The translations under genes were made by a program, and so were the position numbers. A stretch of DNA of 64,000 nt, from NCBI GenBank assembly GCA_036571765.1, contig BROE01000013.1, positions 11,001,690 through 11,065,689 of the forward strand. Reading direction: 5' to 3'. The notes below the pieces were generated by a model. It saw only the letters and a list, made by a program, of their open reading frames with translations, was not told the origin of the DNA and did not search any database. This DNA is from Plecoglossus altivelis. Taxonomy: Eukaryota > Chordata > Actinopteri > Osmeriformes > Plecoglossidae. Within the stretch, counting starts at the first letter, position 1, and the number at the start of each line of letters is the position of its first letter. This document shows, in pieces, positions 1-12,400 of the stretch.

Positions 1-278
1 AGCCCAATACTGTGGGTATAGGCTACTGATCTGCTGTACTTGTACTGTTATTTCCCCATCTGTTTACACAGTGCAGTTAAAAAAAATGTGGTTAAATTTA
101 GAGTGTGAACTGGAAACTCATGCAGTTCAGCTAATCTTGGTACAAAACTCTCACGTGGAAGCAAGACGTTCAAAAATGCCTCCTTTTACTGCGAATAGAA
201 ATCAATTTATTCATCCTACAAAGCATTTCCAAAACACATTTAGTCGCTAGCTATGTTTATGTTCTTGTCTTCCTTCAG

Positions 279-2712
279 ATTGGTGTCGATTGTTTCCAAA
301 ATCAGACTGACGAATTTCCTCCTGAAAGTAAAAAGCATACAGAACACCAGGTGAGTACAAAACATGATGTATTATGGAATTGTATTGTACAATGTATGTA
401 ATGTAACAGATCGTACATTACTTACTGTATTTATTTTTACAGAAACTGTGTATTGTTTCCTTAGTGCAAAGGTAGGAAGGAAACCATTTAGAAGAACCTT
501 TAAATAAACACAGTCTTAAAAATGTTTCTTAAATTATATTAATTCCCAAGTAATATTTTATTACATATGGACCTGGTTTCTGTGGAAACCAACACTGTGG
601 CTTTCATGCAAATTTTCTCATTTTTCAAACTCTAAAAACTATGTGATTGTGTGTGGAATATGATTAATACATTTGAAAAACACTAGAGAAAATGCCACAA
701 CAATGTACTGAACTGTGATATCCCTTGTATTATGCTCTGCCAAACCAATGCATATTGGCTACCTCAATCATGTGGAATAGAGTCACACCTGTTTGGAAGT
801 GGCAGATGGTGCAGCGACACAATGAATCCATATCAATTTCAGCACAACAGTGTGTACCGGTGCAGCTGCAGCACTCTTAGTGATAGTGCTGAACCTTTAC
901 TTCATTTCAGTAGTATACTTGCATAGGTTATAGTATGCATCAGAAATGATACTTTCAAAAAGTGAGCTGCCGAAGTTAATTTAAGCAATGAAGCATGTGG
1001 GCACCTGGTATTTCAATGAACAAGTAACATTCACTGTTTTCTATGCTTTTGGCTCTCTGTAGTCTTGTGTCTTTTATGTGTCAGCCATCTTTTTAGAACC
1101 GAAAAAGGTGCTTTCTCCCTCCTGTGGTCACTGTCAAATTGACAGATTACAAGAAAGAGCTGGCAAAGGTGTTGATTGCTTGCTTGTAGGACTATATTTT
1201 CACTAGCTACTAGAGCCTTATTTGACATGCAAAGACACTGGGCCAGTAGAGAGGAAGTTTAGGTATGCAGAGGTCTGGGAGGTGGGGGGATAGCATGTCT
1301 TTGTTTTCTCTACTACAAAAAATAATTTGAAATTTGGTCAATAATTCTCTTAGAATCTGCAGTCTTTTGCTTTGTATTTGTTAGTTTGCAAAATGTGCAG
1401 GAGTGGGAAAAGTTGAGTCTCTGTCGCAGAGGTTATGGGTACTGGAAAGCCCTCTACATGAGTGGTGTCTATCCAGGAATGCACTCTTTATGTATTCATT
1501 ATCCAAGGACAAGATTGAGTCCATTTACCCATGTATAATTATATAGGCTAAATGACAAACATACTTTCTCTTCCAATTAAATGGAATCCACAGATTGCAT
1601 TGTACAAGATTCTGTAATGTGCACTAACCTGCACAGTGTGTAGTAAGTATTTGAATACAAATCATACATTTCATAGTAGTGCTGAACAAACCCCTCAGCT
1701 CTGACTCAAACCTGTCTGAGAGGTTAATTATCTGATATGCTGCTGGTTTAGCCTATGAGATTTCAGAATTAAATTAACTTCCCTTCTCCACTACATGAAA
1801 CCATCTACAAAGTACAAGCTTTAAATGTTATATATATTAGCTACTGAACTTGGAATTAAAATAAATGTACGAGCATGGGTAGGGTGCTGTACTTCCTGTA
1901 TACATTTGTGCAATAGTTGCTATAATTCTGAAATAAAGATATTGTGTCATGTATGAGTAGATGTAACAGTATAAATTCATCTGCACAACTGTACTTGTTT
2001 TGCTTCACTCGAGGCAAAATATGATGACCACTTCCAGGCAGTGGGAAGATGAATCTCAAATTACGATTTTTTTGCAGCTGGCCCATAGGCCTTTACCAGT
2101 ATGACATTGGTAAACATTTAACAGATGCTTGCTGACTTGGCTTGCAGCTGAAAACATTTCCTGAACTGGTTCCCATGTTTCAAATGTGATGTCAAAAATA
2201 ACTGATTTACCTTATGACATAACAAATCAATTTTCCAATGTAAGTATCCTTCTAATCCTTCTAATATAAGGATTTGTTTCATTCCTCCCCAAAGATGTTG
2301 TCTGAAAAGATGGGATAATTGCCTAATGGATTGCCTTTTCTTTAAGTGTGTTAATGGTCTCAAGACGCTGAGTTGAAAAGCAGACACATAGCATAATTAA
2401 ACGTCTGTAGACAGTTATTTTAAATATAATAATTTTATATGATTGTCAAACAATCATCAAATATGAATGTTGTGTCGAATGCTAAAATAGCTTTGTTTCT
2501 ATGTATGTTTATGTAACACTGCTGTCAGTCGGTCTTTCTGTTTGCAGAGCTCTATTTTACTGGTATCCTGTCACTATTTCTCGTAATGAATTCTTGTTTT
2601 TGGAATCTAACAGCAAAGGAGCCAAGCACAGATTGAAAAATACATGGAAAAGTCTTCAGATGGCAGCAGGGTGGCAGAGGAAGGCAGCAAAACGTCAAAA
2701 CTACACAACTGA
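279..2712 (+). CDS. 3' end of an unidentified gene (last two coding exons)
   Basis: Two coding exons join in phase 0. Exon 279-350 (24 codons) follows a pyrimidine-rich acceptor (cttccttcag) and ends in a strong donor (CAG|gtgagt). It reads IGVDCFQNQTDEFPPES and then KKHTEHQ. The last exon, 2614-2712, follows an acceptor ending in aacag, begins QRSQAQIEKYMEKSSDG and ends TSKLHN, then TGA. The 56-residue tail is hydrophilic, rich in Glu, Lys, Gln and Ser, with no membrane segment; the IEKYMEK part could be helical. The start of the gene lies left of the window. I do not recognise the protein. LUZP2 was considered from human gene order, but the human C-terminus as I remember it does not match. 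The exon structure is well supported and the identity is open. The gene reads toward muc15. Confidence 0.55.
351..2613 (+). other. Intron between the last two exons of the left-edge gene
   Basis: This is 2.26 kb of AT-rich sequence between donor 351 (gtgagt) and the acceptor ending at 2613. Open frames on both strands are short and show no coding character. No repeat or mobile element was recognised. Confidence 0.5.
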
Positions 2713-2885
2713 ATGAATGGGATATGTACTGAGATGCAGAAGACCTGTATAGCCTGGAGGATATTTCTCAGAGCACACACTTGTGTGCCCATATGTGGTC
2801 TCACAAGCAAAACACTCATTCACAAACATGGACACACACACACACACAAAGAAACATTTGCAGAAGATATACACTGGCATTTTCA

Positions 2886-3404
2886 AATAAAAAGATCTCA
2901 AATCTCAAACTTTCGCAATTGAAATCCTGCATAGTGAAATGGCATGCATTCTAGACTTCTAGACTTATTTTAAAGGTAGCAATGGCACTGGTAACTTGTT
3001 TTATGATCAATCATTTTGTTGTTTACTTCCTAGATTTTTCAGTCAGGACACTACTTTCTAAATGTGGGAACTTTCTAAATAAATCCCTTTGCACTGGTGA
3101 AGTCAGATATTGTAAAAAAAGTACTCAAATTGATTAAAACATGCTGTAACACCAAACTTACAATATTTTGCCAGTCATTGTAGCAAGGTTAATTTACTCT
3201 CCATATTTTGAACTATAGAGGCTCAAGTTGGCTGGCCAACTTTTCAACATTTAATATTTCAGAGCTCTTTCTGCCTTTAACATGCCAGAGGCGAAGAGCC
3301 AAAGACTCACAATGGGTCGTCTCCCTGAGAATGTGCCATGCACTGAGTAGTTACTCCTAGCTACATTTATCTGTTATTTGACCTTTCTGTGTCCTTTCAA
3401 TAAA
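2886..3404 (+). terminator. Polyadenylation signals of the left-edge gene
   Basis: Three AATAAA hexamers follow the TGA at 2710-2712, at 2886-2891, 3078-3083 and 3399-3404. They imply alternative 3' UTRs of about 0.2, 0.4 and 0.7 kb. A short CA run lies near 2833-2848. Which signal is used cannot be told from sequence. Confidence 0.45.
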
Positions 3405-6400
3405 CTGTGATTTTCAGTAAATGTGACAAATAAATGGCTATTTGTGGAAAAGGAATGAGTTATTTGTTCTTTTTTTCAGAGGAAAGGGTACAATTGAAAA
3501 ATCATTGACTGCTAGCAATTAGGTCTAACACTTGAATGCATACTTATGAAATAGTATACAGGAGATTTCATTAAAGGATAATTGGTTTTCCTCACACATT
3601 TCTGTTGCCTCAATGTTCTCATTTGTGCACAAACAAGTCCCAGTCCTTATGAACATCATATTGCAACCAACAGTGTGTTGGATAAGCGTCAAATAAAGTA
3701 TTTCAACTTTTTCCAATTGTTGATCAAAGCAGGTTGGTTTGATTATAGTTTTTAAGTGAAATTACAACACATATGGTAGTTGATGTAACTCTAATGTAAA
3801 GTTGTGCCAAACATCCAGTAACAGTAAGCAAGCAAATGTGTTTCAATGAAATCCATTCAAAGGTTAGCTTTTCACATCATGAAGTGTATTGTTCATGACC
3901 CATATAATGAAAGAAAACAATTGATTTCCTCACAAACACTGGCCCTAGAGGTGTTTTCTTCTTAGCATTGGCCTGGTTTTGGAACCATCACTAACGTATG
4001 ACTATCACTAACATGTAGCCTTTAATCATGTTGGTTTCACGTAAATGTATTGATCTTCACTGTGTATACTTCAATGAAACATGAAGAGATCTCCTGTGAG
4101 GGTTGAAGATAGGATGTCAAAGTCTGCAAAGCTACCAATATAAGAACAGTTGACTCAAGACAGTGCTCAAAGAGCCCATGATAGATAACATGTTCAGAAT
4201 TCCCGGTGGACCAAATGACAACACCTCAGCCTATAATTATGTAGATAATAAGGATATAATTATGAAAAATGACAGTCATTATCTGTGCAAGAATGCATTA
4301 CATTATCACAGACTACATTTCATATTAGGCCTTAAGAAGTAGAATATAAAGTAAGGCATTCAAAACATGTAAACATTACTTCATCTATGTGCTCCGTGAA
4401 TAAAAGGCATCTCAAAGCAGTACATGAAGAGCTTTCTAAATGGTACTTCACTTTACATGAAACTTGAGTGCTCATGGACAGAAAGTTCCAGCTAGTTGTC
4501 AGCTTGTGAGCTCAGACATGGTTTGGTCAGACACAGTTTCACAAGGTGGCATGTCTTCTACCATTTCAACTAAACAAATTGTCAGTTGAATACAGTTCTC
4601 ATTAGGATTCTTAAAACAAGCCCACTGGGAAAGTGAATAGAGCTAAAATGTTCACTTACACAAAATAGAGTAGGGGAATGGTTGTTGAGCTCCAGTTCCA
4701 AGAGAGTGAAGGTCAACTTTATAATCTGAATGACTAGCCTACTACACTGAGCACATAAACCTACTAAACCTAATTAAACACTTACACTAATTACGTAGCC
4801 ACTGGCTTCTAAGTTTTATTTATTTATTTTGTACCTGAGCTGTTTTAAGGGGTACTCAAATGAGGCGCACCGAATGATTACAGAATATTTAGGCTGAGTG
4901 GGTAAACAACTGTGTCAAGATTACTGCCTGCATCCAGTCTGTTTCCACTGCCCTGCTTAATAAGCTGAAAGGTCGTATGGATCAATGTAAGGATGAACAT
5001 ACACTAACACCAGTTTCACCTTAAGGTTGTATAAATTCCAAGTTGATACAGTGAATTTCATAGCGCTATAGTAAAACGCCTACCAAAGCAAGAAGGTTAA
5101 AGAAGGAGCAATATTTAGCTGAATGGCATGGATAGCACCAGAGAAATCCTCTTGTGGACTGTGTGCTGCTTAGCAACAGTTTGCTTCTGCCTTGCTTTGA
5201 TACAATATACGAACTCAAGTAAACCGATATATTTGCAGATTACCTTTTTTATATAGTCCGAACATCTTACAATATCAAGGTCAAAGTTTCATAGCGAACA
5301 GACTTGATAAATTTGTTTCTAGATGCGACTTTCCTTGGTAATATACCTCAAAGGCAATAGATACTTTCAGTGATTTCTTTCTCACTTTTAGGAAAACCTC
5401 AGCAGTTCCCTACCTGCTATATCGCCTATACTTCCTTCCACAGATGAGAGAGTGAAAATCATTTTAACCAATGCTTCACACTAGGAGAAGAGAGATCATT
5501 CAGTTAGGGAAGACATTTTAGTCTAGGTCATTCGTGGTTCAGCATGTACAGTTGTACCACCGGGAATATGATTACTTGGCAACCTTAAGATGTAATACAA
5601 ATAACAATTGTCACACTTTATAAGCAGTAGTGTAGCATGAATCTAGTTTACCTGTTAAATTTGTTGGTTATTAAAGTGTTGGAAGGCACAGTGTGTAAAA
5701 CAAAAGCAACATTAATGTAAACACCCTATTATCATGATTATTTACTCAACATGTTAAATACTTAAACTGACTTGAACACTTTATCACAAAGAAAATTCCC
5801 ATACATAACATCAATCATTCCTAGAGGAACCAGAGAATCAAGTAGACGTTAACATTTAACACCTGATGACCCTGAACTCACAAGAACATCATTCAACAAA
5901 TTGTTTTATAGTACACAGATCTTAGGAGGCCTTGGTCCATCCACAATTACAGTACAGGCATGCAGCTGTCTCATGTTACTTCTGTCATCCGTTCATTCAC
6001 TCAAAAGAATACAATCTCTCAGCACAATCAGCCTAATCACCAATAATTCACTCTAGATCAACTCCCAAAACTTCAGCATTCCCAGATAACACCCATGCTG
6101 AAAGTGTCCCTTGTCTCCATCAAAGTCAGGATGTCATAGCTCCACGGTCTCTGGTCCCACCTTACCTTTAAATCTGAAAAATTATGTACATGACAAAAAA
6201 TGTGTATATCATGCCCCAGTTAGAGAGTCAAAATAGTAATAGTAACTTAAGATACAACAATAGTTCATTTCAACATTTCTGTCTAAGCTATTTGGTAGAT
6301 GGCAAACATATTTTGGAATCCTAAATACTCACTAGGGTTTCACAATTGCATAGGCAGAATTTTATACATTTCATGTGGCATTTTGGGATGTTTCAAGTAG

Positions 6401-9400
6401 CTAGCAGAAATCGTGATGAAAACTATTAACTGAGCACACGTGTTCCTTGAACTCTCAATTTCATTCAGTAATTGCAAGTCACTCTCTGTCAAGGCTCCAG
6501 GCAAAAATGAATGTCAAACACTCTACCTCCCCAATAGGCCTGGTGAAAAGAAAGTCCTTTACTGAACTTGCTTCACAGAGAGTCAGTCCTCTGCATACTG
6601 ATGTGTGATGACTCGAATGAGTCGTACGCTGAGCGGTGTGAGTGACAATCCATTTCAAAAGAATAAGCCAAGTTCTCAGCCTACTGCTTAAAGATGCTGT
6701 CAGATGCAAACTGGCAGGCAATTCAGATTGGAATCTGGTGAATATAGGTTTCTCAGAAATTTATCAAGGACAACAATGGATGAAAACTGTAAAGATTGGA
6801 GTGATGGTAGGAGTCGTTGTATTGTATTTTGTATTTGCAAAGCAAATAATTGCAAGAATTTATTCACTGGATGTTAACGCTCTATATAAGTCTTCAGCAT
6901 CTCCTCGACATAAAGTCTTGTCTGACATGGGTCATTATTGTTTCAGAAACCTTGGAGGTTGGTTCATAATGAGGCCTAGAAGGAGTAGTACAGAAATAGT
7001 CTGTTTTCAGCACCAATCCAAAGGATATTGTGCGTTATTATGACCACTAGAGGAGTGAAATCCATTTGGAAGGACTATGATGGCTTACGTTCATTTCAGA
7101 AAAGGTTTTTGCAGCACCTATTTGTCCAAATAATAAAAGAGTCTAAGCCAAGTGTAGTAACCATGTTTTCCTTTTCCCTCAAGTTTGAGGCAATGTGTGC
7201 TCTCCTCACCTTTTCATAATGGTGTTGAGCAGCGCAGTGTGTTTACTATATGCATTATTTAAAAAACCCCGAAGTAAGCCGATACAGAACCACACTACCA
7301 CATTTTAGGTTATTCAACCACTAAGGTTGAAAGCACCATTCGTGTTTCCTAATAAAGTATTGTAAGGAGATGAAATCTCAGCGCAAGAGTAGTTTGTGTT
7401 AAGACAAGGTTGAGCTCTTGCATTCTGAAGGGTCATTGTGTTGAACAAGTTACAGGTGAGGGACTACTGTTGGATAACAACAGCCTCTCACGCAATCAAT
7501 CATTCCTACATTTTGTAAGTCACAGTCAGTGTTAACTTTAGTGTGAAAGTTCCCATGTGTTGTATTATCATCTTACATCCAGCAGACTAAAATTAAGCCA
7601 ACAAGATTATAATGCTCACATCTGGAAAACAAATTAATTTGCTTGAATTATTAAGTTAAGCTTAGCCATTGTATCTTAGACAATTGTTGTCTAATTTAAG
7701 GTATTTCTGGGTATAGGGTTTAAAAGAGCTGGCAGGTTTATGTTGGAAGAATTGTAGTGTACAATGAATACATCAGACTATGTCTAGGAAATTCGAAAGT
7801 AAGTTTATGTAAGTGTGTCATCTAGCTGACCATTAATATTCAAAATGTGTTTTTGTTTTGCTGGCCAGTTACATAATATGGTGTTATGGTGCAACCACTG
7901 AGACGCACTAAAAAGTAAATGTCCAGTGTATCCATCTAAAGTCAGTCATAGCCTTAACAAAATTGCAAGAATTTAACTTACAGTTCAGGATCATATCGGA
8001 AGTATAGATCCCCTGGTTAAGACACCATAGCAATTTGGCACAGTACATCTAAGATGGCCCTAAACAGAGGGGATTATTTAATGGAAAATATTGCACGGCT
8101 CAAATCGTTCTGCATCCTGAACTCACCTCCGGCATCCTCTCAACGGCAGTCTCTCACTTGTTCTCACTCACACAGTTACCATGGAAACAAGGACCTTGAG
8201 TGCTAGCTTTTCCCACAAAGTGCTGCAACCCCTTTGTAGACAAAACCTGTCCTTGTAACAAGGTTTCAGAATGCTGCATTGTCTAATACGAAACAACTGT
8301 AACATCAAAAATGATATATTTCCTTTTGACCTATGGGTAAAATATTACTCACATATTAAAACATGTTAAACAGTCTATTATGTAATTGTTTCCAGTAGCA
8401 TTTGGTACCAGGTGGTACCTATTGTGTATTTTTCTTTGAAGTGCCTTAAAGTACTTTTGACAAGTCAATTTAAGTTGAAACAATTACTGCTATCTTATTG
8501 CATACAGTATGAGCAAAAACAATATATCAGATTTATAGTCTGCCATGGGAACATCTGGGGCATTAAAATACTCTTGTTATTTATTTGTGTACCTGAGATG
8601 AGTCAGGAGCAATAGATAGGTACTATATACAAAATCCAATCCTTGAATAAATCAATATGTTCCTTCTGGTGTGCAGGTGTGCGTTGTGAGATTGCATGCT
8701 CGCGAAGGTCAAATACTATATGCACTGTATTTATCAAAATGATATGGAATTCCTGTGCACTTTCTTTACTCTTGATGTATATGGGTCAGCTTTGATGTTA
8801 TTTAAAGCAATGCCCTTTCAAAATCATAACTGATTATGATCCAATGCATAAGAAACAACTGCCTGTGATATTTTAAATGCATGTCAAATCATTTGAATTC
8901 TAACTCAGTCCTAATTTTCTGTCAACGAACCAGATGTTAGACCACAATTCAGCAAATCTACCAGGATGAACAGTCAGACATGATTCATAATTCATGTCAT
9001 TAGCTTCAAGTGTAGCTTGTATGCTCCACATTCTAAATGTATTCATAAAAGCAGCAGATGAAAGAGTGTTTCCCCAGCCATGATAGTTAACATATACCCT
9101 GATATTCCCAACATGGTTTTAAGCTAACAGGAATGATTTCCAGTGGGAAATCAGTCCAGAGTTTGCATGTGCAAAGGTGTGTGCAATGTTAACAACATTG
9201 CACTGTATAGGTACTGTGTACAACATCTTTCATTATGATTTAGGAGACAATTAGCCTACTCAGAAACTGTGAGATTCTGGAGTTGTTGCTTTTTAAGTGA
9301 TAGTTTCAAATTAAGTGATGTCATCTAGTGATAATGGTAGAAATATTCCTCTCTACTTTCATGTCTTCAGGCTGACCTTCAGGTCGCTGATAATGCTCAG

Positions 9401-12400
9401 TGGGTTAGACTTGCCGTGCAACATACCTTTATATAATGATATGACACCTTCAGGGTGAGTGCTCTGACTCTGGGAGTGTTCACAGCTTCTCATATACAAA
9501 TCCTTTTCATATTTATTTCTTTTTTAATCAACCAAGTCCCTTTAATGCGCGCAACACTAACGTCAACCTGGAAAAAGGAGAAGGAGGCAAGGTGCAGTTA
9601 AGCAGAAAAAAGGGAGTGCTTGTGTCTTCCAATCTCAAACATCTATCGAAGGATGTGTCAGTAACATTGCATCATTTCCCATGTTTATATTTTTTTCCCC
9701 CCGCTTTCTCGCAAGAAGTGCCTGTTGATAGGATCATTGGATGACAGGAGTGGTTGCATGCAGGATATAACCCTGGTGTGTTTGTATGTGTGTCAGCGGG
9801 GTGTGCGTGTTTGCGTGTGTCTGAGGAAGCCACGTGATTTTGGTTCTTTTCATCTTCTTCTTAAACAGCCTCACAGTAAACTACAAGCCATAAAAGATTT
9901 GACTATGTTTTTTATTATAAGATTTTAGTACTGCTCTACATTAATCGGATGAACACAAAATGGAAGCTGTATTCATAGGGTGAAAGACCTAACACAGAAT
10001 AAATCTCTTTTGTGGTTTCTTTCATGGATGGAGACATAAGGTGTGAGGAATAGACTCAGACTGACATTTCAGCCTAACTCAATTGATATCCAGTTAAAGT
10101 CCATCTCAAGAATGTACAATTTAGTTTATTAATAACAGTATATGGATGCACAGTAGATGAGATGTTTGAATAACTAGCAAATAACAGTAAGCTGGCAAAA
10201 GCTTCAAGTGTTCTTTTTTGTTGCATATTGATAAATGTGTGGTACTATATGCTGTTAAGAGTGCAGAATATAGGAATAAAACTGTATTGTAGCAATTTAA
10301 CATCTAAAGTTTTGTATGCAAAACATGTTGTAATGTGCACTCTGTATCAGCTTAGGTCTCCACACTGACATTGTCTTATCAACATGGTGGTCATCATAAG
10401 TGAGAGGAGTCAAGGGCATGTTCAATAATGTAAGAGTTTTGGAATGAAGCCCTCACTGTATGTAGATCACTAAGCCTGTTGGTGAAACTCTTGCAACACA
10501 CTAGATGGAAAAGGACAGATCGAGGTCATGTCTGCCTAAGGCTCTGCTCCAGCACTTACAAATTAGTCATGATAAAAAACGGAATATTGGTGTGTAGTAA
10601 TTCTATATAGTTATTTAGATGTTAAATACACAAATACCAAACATGAATTAATCAAGTTAAAATAATGATGCTCTTAAAATATTTGTAAAAGTAAATACTA
10701 AACAGTGTGAATAGTGATTTCTAACATGTTTTACAAAATAGGAACCATCATCAAATCAACACATCTCCAAAACTAGAACCAGCTATAAACCTTTTGCCAG
10801 TGAAGAGAGTTGTTCATACTGTGGCAACCCAGGAGCTTGTAGTCAGGTGATCAAGGAGAGGTACCACAGATACCCCCCAAGCTGGCTAACAAGGACCACA
10901 GCTGTGTCTCATCAAACAATCAGTGTGACATACAGCATAAAGGATGGTCAGTGCAAAAGCTCTGGAAAGAGAAACCAGTTTGAGCTGCATGGGAACATGC
11001 ATACCCACTTATTCTTTTTTTTTCTTAGATGGCCTCTGGTACCACATGACCTGGTCATGGACATTTCCCTCCATCTATTTCTGAACTTTTGTGTTTTTTC
11101 TGTTCATTGAAGGCTCTACCTGGGTTGAACCGGTCCCTGGTTCCCACAATACATACCAAAATGAATATTAATCTTATGAGTATTGGTACAGCACTGGCTA
11201 TTGGACCCCTGGCCATTTGTCCCATCTCCATAAATATGCATTTGATCTGCTGTCCAGCTGTGGTGGGCAAACCATTTCCTGGACATTCCATCGCAGGGCT
11301 TTTGTTCAATTCTACCAATGCTAGAAAAGCTTGTAATCTTGAAATGTGTTTGGGATGGTGAAGGGAGAGGCCAATGAACCTGCTCATTTAAATTTTTTGG
11401 GACCCTAGCATGAAGAAATATCAGCCAAACGTCTTGGTGGCACCATTTTTAGTTGACAAATGTCTAGACATTTACTACGAGCTACTTTTAACTTAACAGT
11501 AAATGAAGCCATCCAAACATGGATCAGATCTTTGCCAAGTGCCAGAGCTCTGAAAGATCCCTCTGCATATTCATGGTCCAGAATGTAACATCTGGGATAT
11601 TTTCCTGTCAGAATGATTCCCTCACCCTCTGTAATGCCTCACGCTAATCAAATGATTTGCTCTCTTTGTTGTGCCCATAAACAATTATTTGAAAAGCCAA
11701 GTGACAAATTAAGGAATGCCTGGCGGAATATGCAACATGAGAGAAATTTGGCAGGGTCTGTGATCATTTGACAAGTTTTGGAGAACGGATTGGAGCTTCT
11801 GTGTAAGGTAATGCCAGTTCTAATGGATGTCCTAACAAATGGATCCACCACACTAAGTGTATCATTGAACACATCCCTTGCTGATCCTGTGTGGTAGGTG
11901 ACCCAGATTTTCCATAATCTAGTACCTGGTGGAATTAAAGCTATAGAATCCCCTACATCTTATGATGAACAGCAGAGTATAGCATGCACGTCATGAAGGA
12001 GTTATTACAGACAAGCTGTTTCTTGTAAGCAAGTAAATGGATGTAAATGTTTCATGTTTCTATTTCTCCCCAAAATATATAGTCTTTGTGGCTAAAAACA
12101 ATAACTTATGGACCGGAGGTGACTCCATTTATTTGGCTGTCAGAAGTAACTTAATTAGCAAACTGGACTGTACAATCCAATAGACAACTTAACACAAGTC
12201 AATTTGAGAGTGTGATGCCTTCTGCAGGTTGTATGTACAGTATAGCCTATTCACTGGCACAAAACAAAGCATTTTGTATTAATGTCAACTAGGCCTTGTT
12301 AAAGATGACAACTGCAGATGACAAACATATTTTCCCCTCTAACAAGATATAACCACATGGATCCCAAAAGGTAGTGTACATCTTAACAGTTAAAATGCAA

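Noticed and set aside
279..2712. Assignment of the left-edge gene to luzp2
   Set aside because: Human gene order suggested it, but the human LUZP2 C-terminus as I remember it does not resemble the KLHN ending, so no symbol was given.
6642..7043. 133-codon open frame with a hydrophobic stretch (VGVVVLYFVFA)
   Set aside because: No splice context, signal peptide or known family. Its composition is like that of other chance frames in this AT-rich DNA.
11055..11387. Overlapping open frames of 110 and 90 codons on opposite strands
   Set aside because: Mutually overlapping frames reflect local composition, and neither has a recognisable domain or supporting splice sites.
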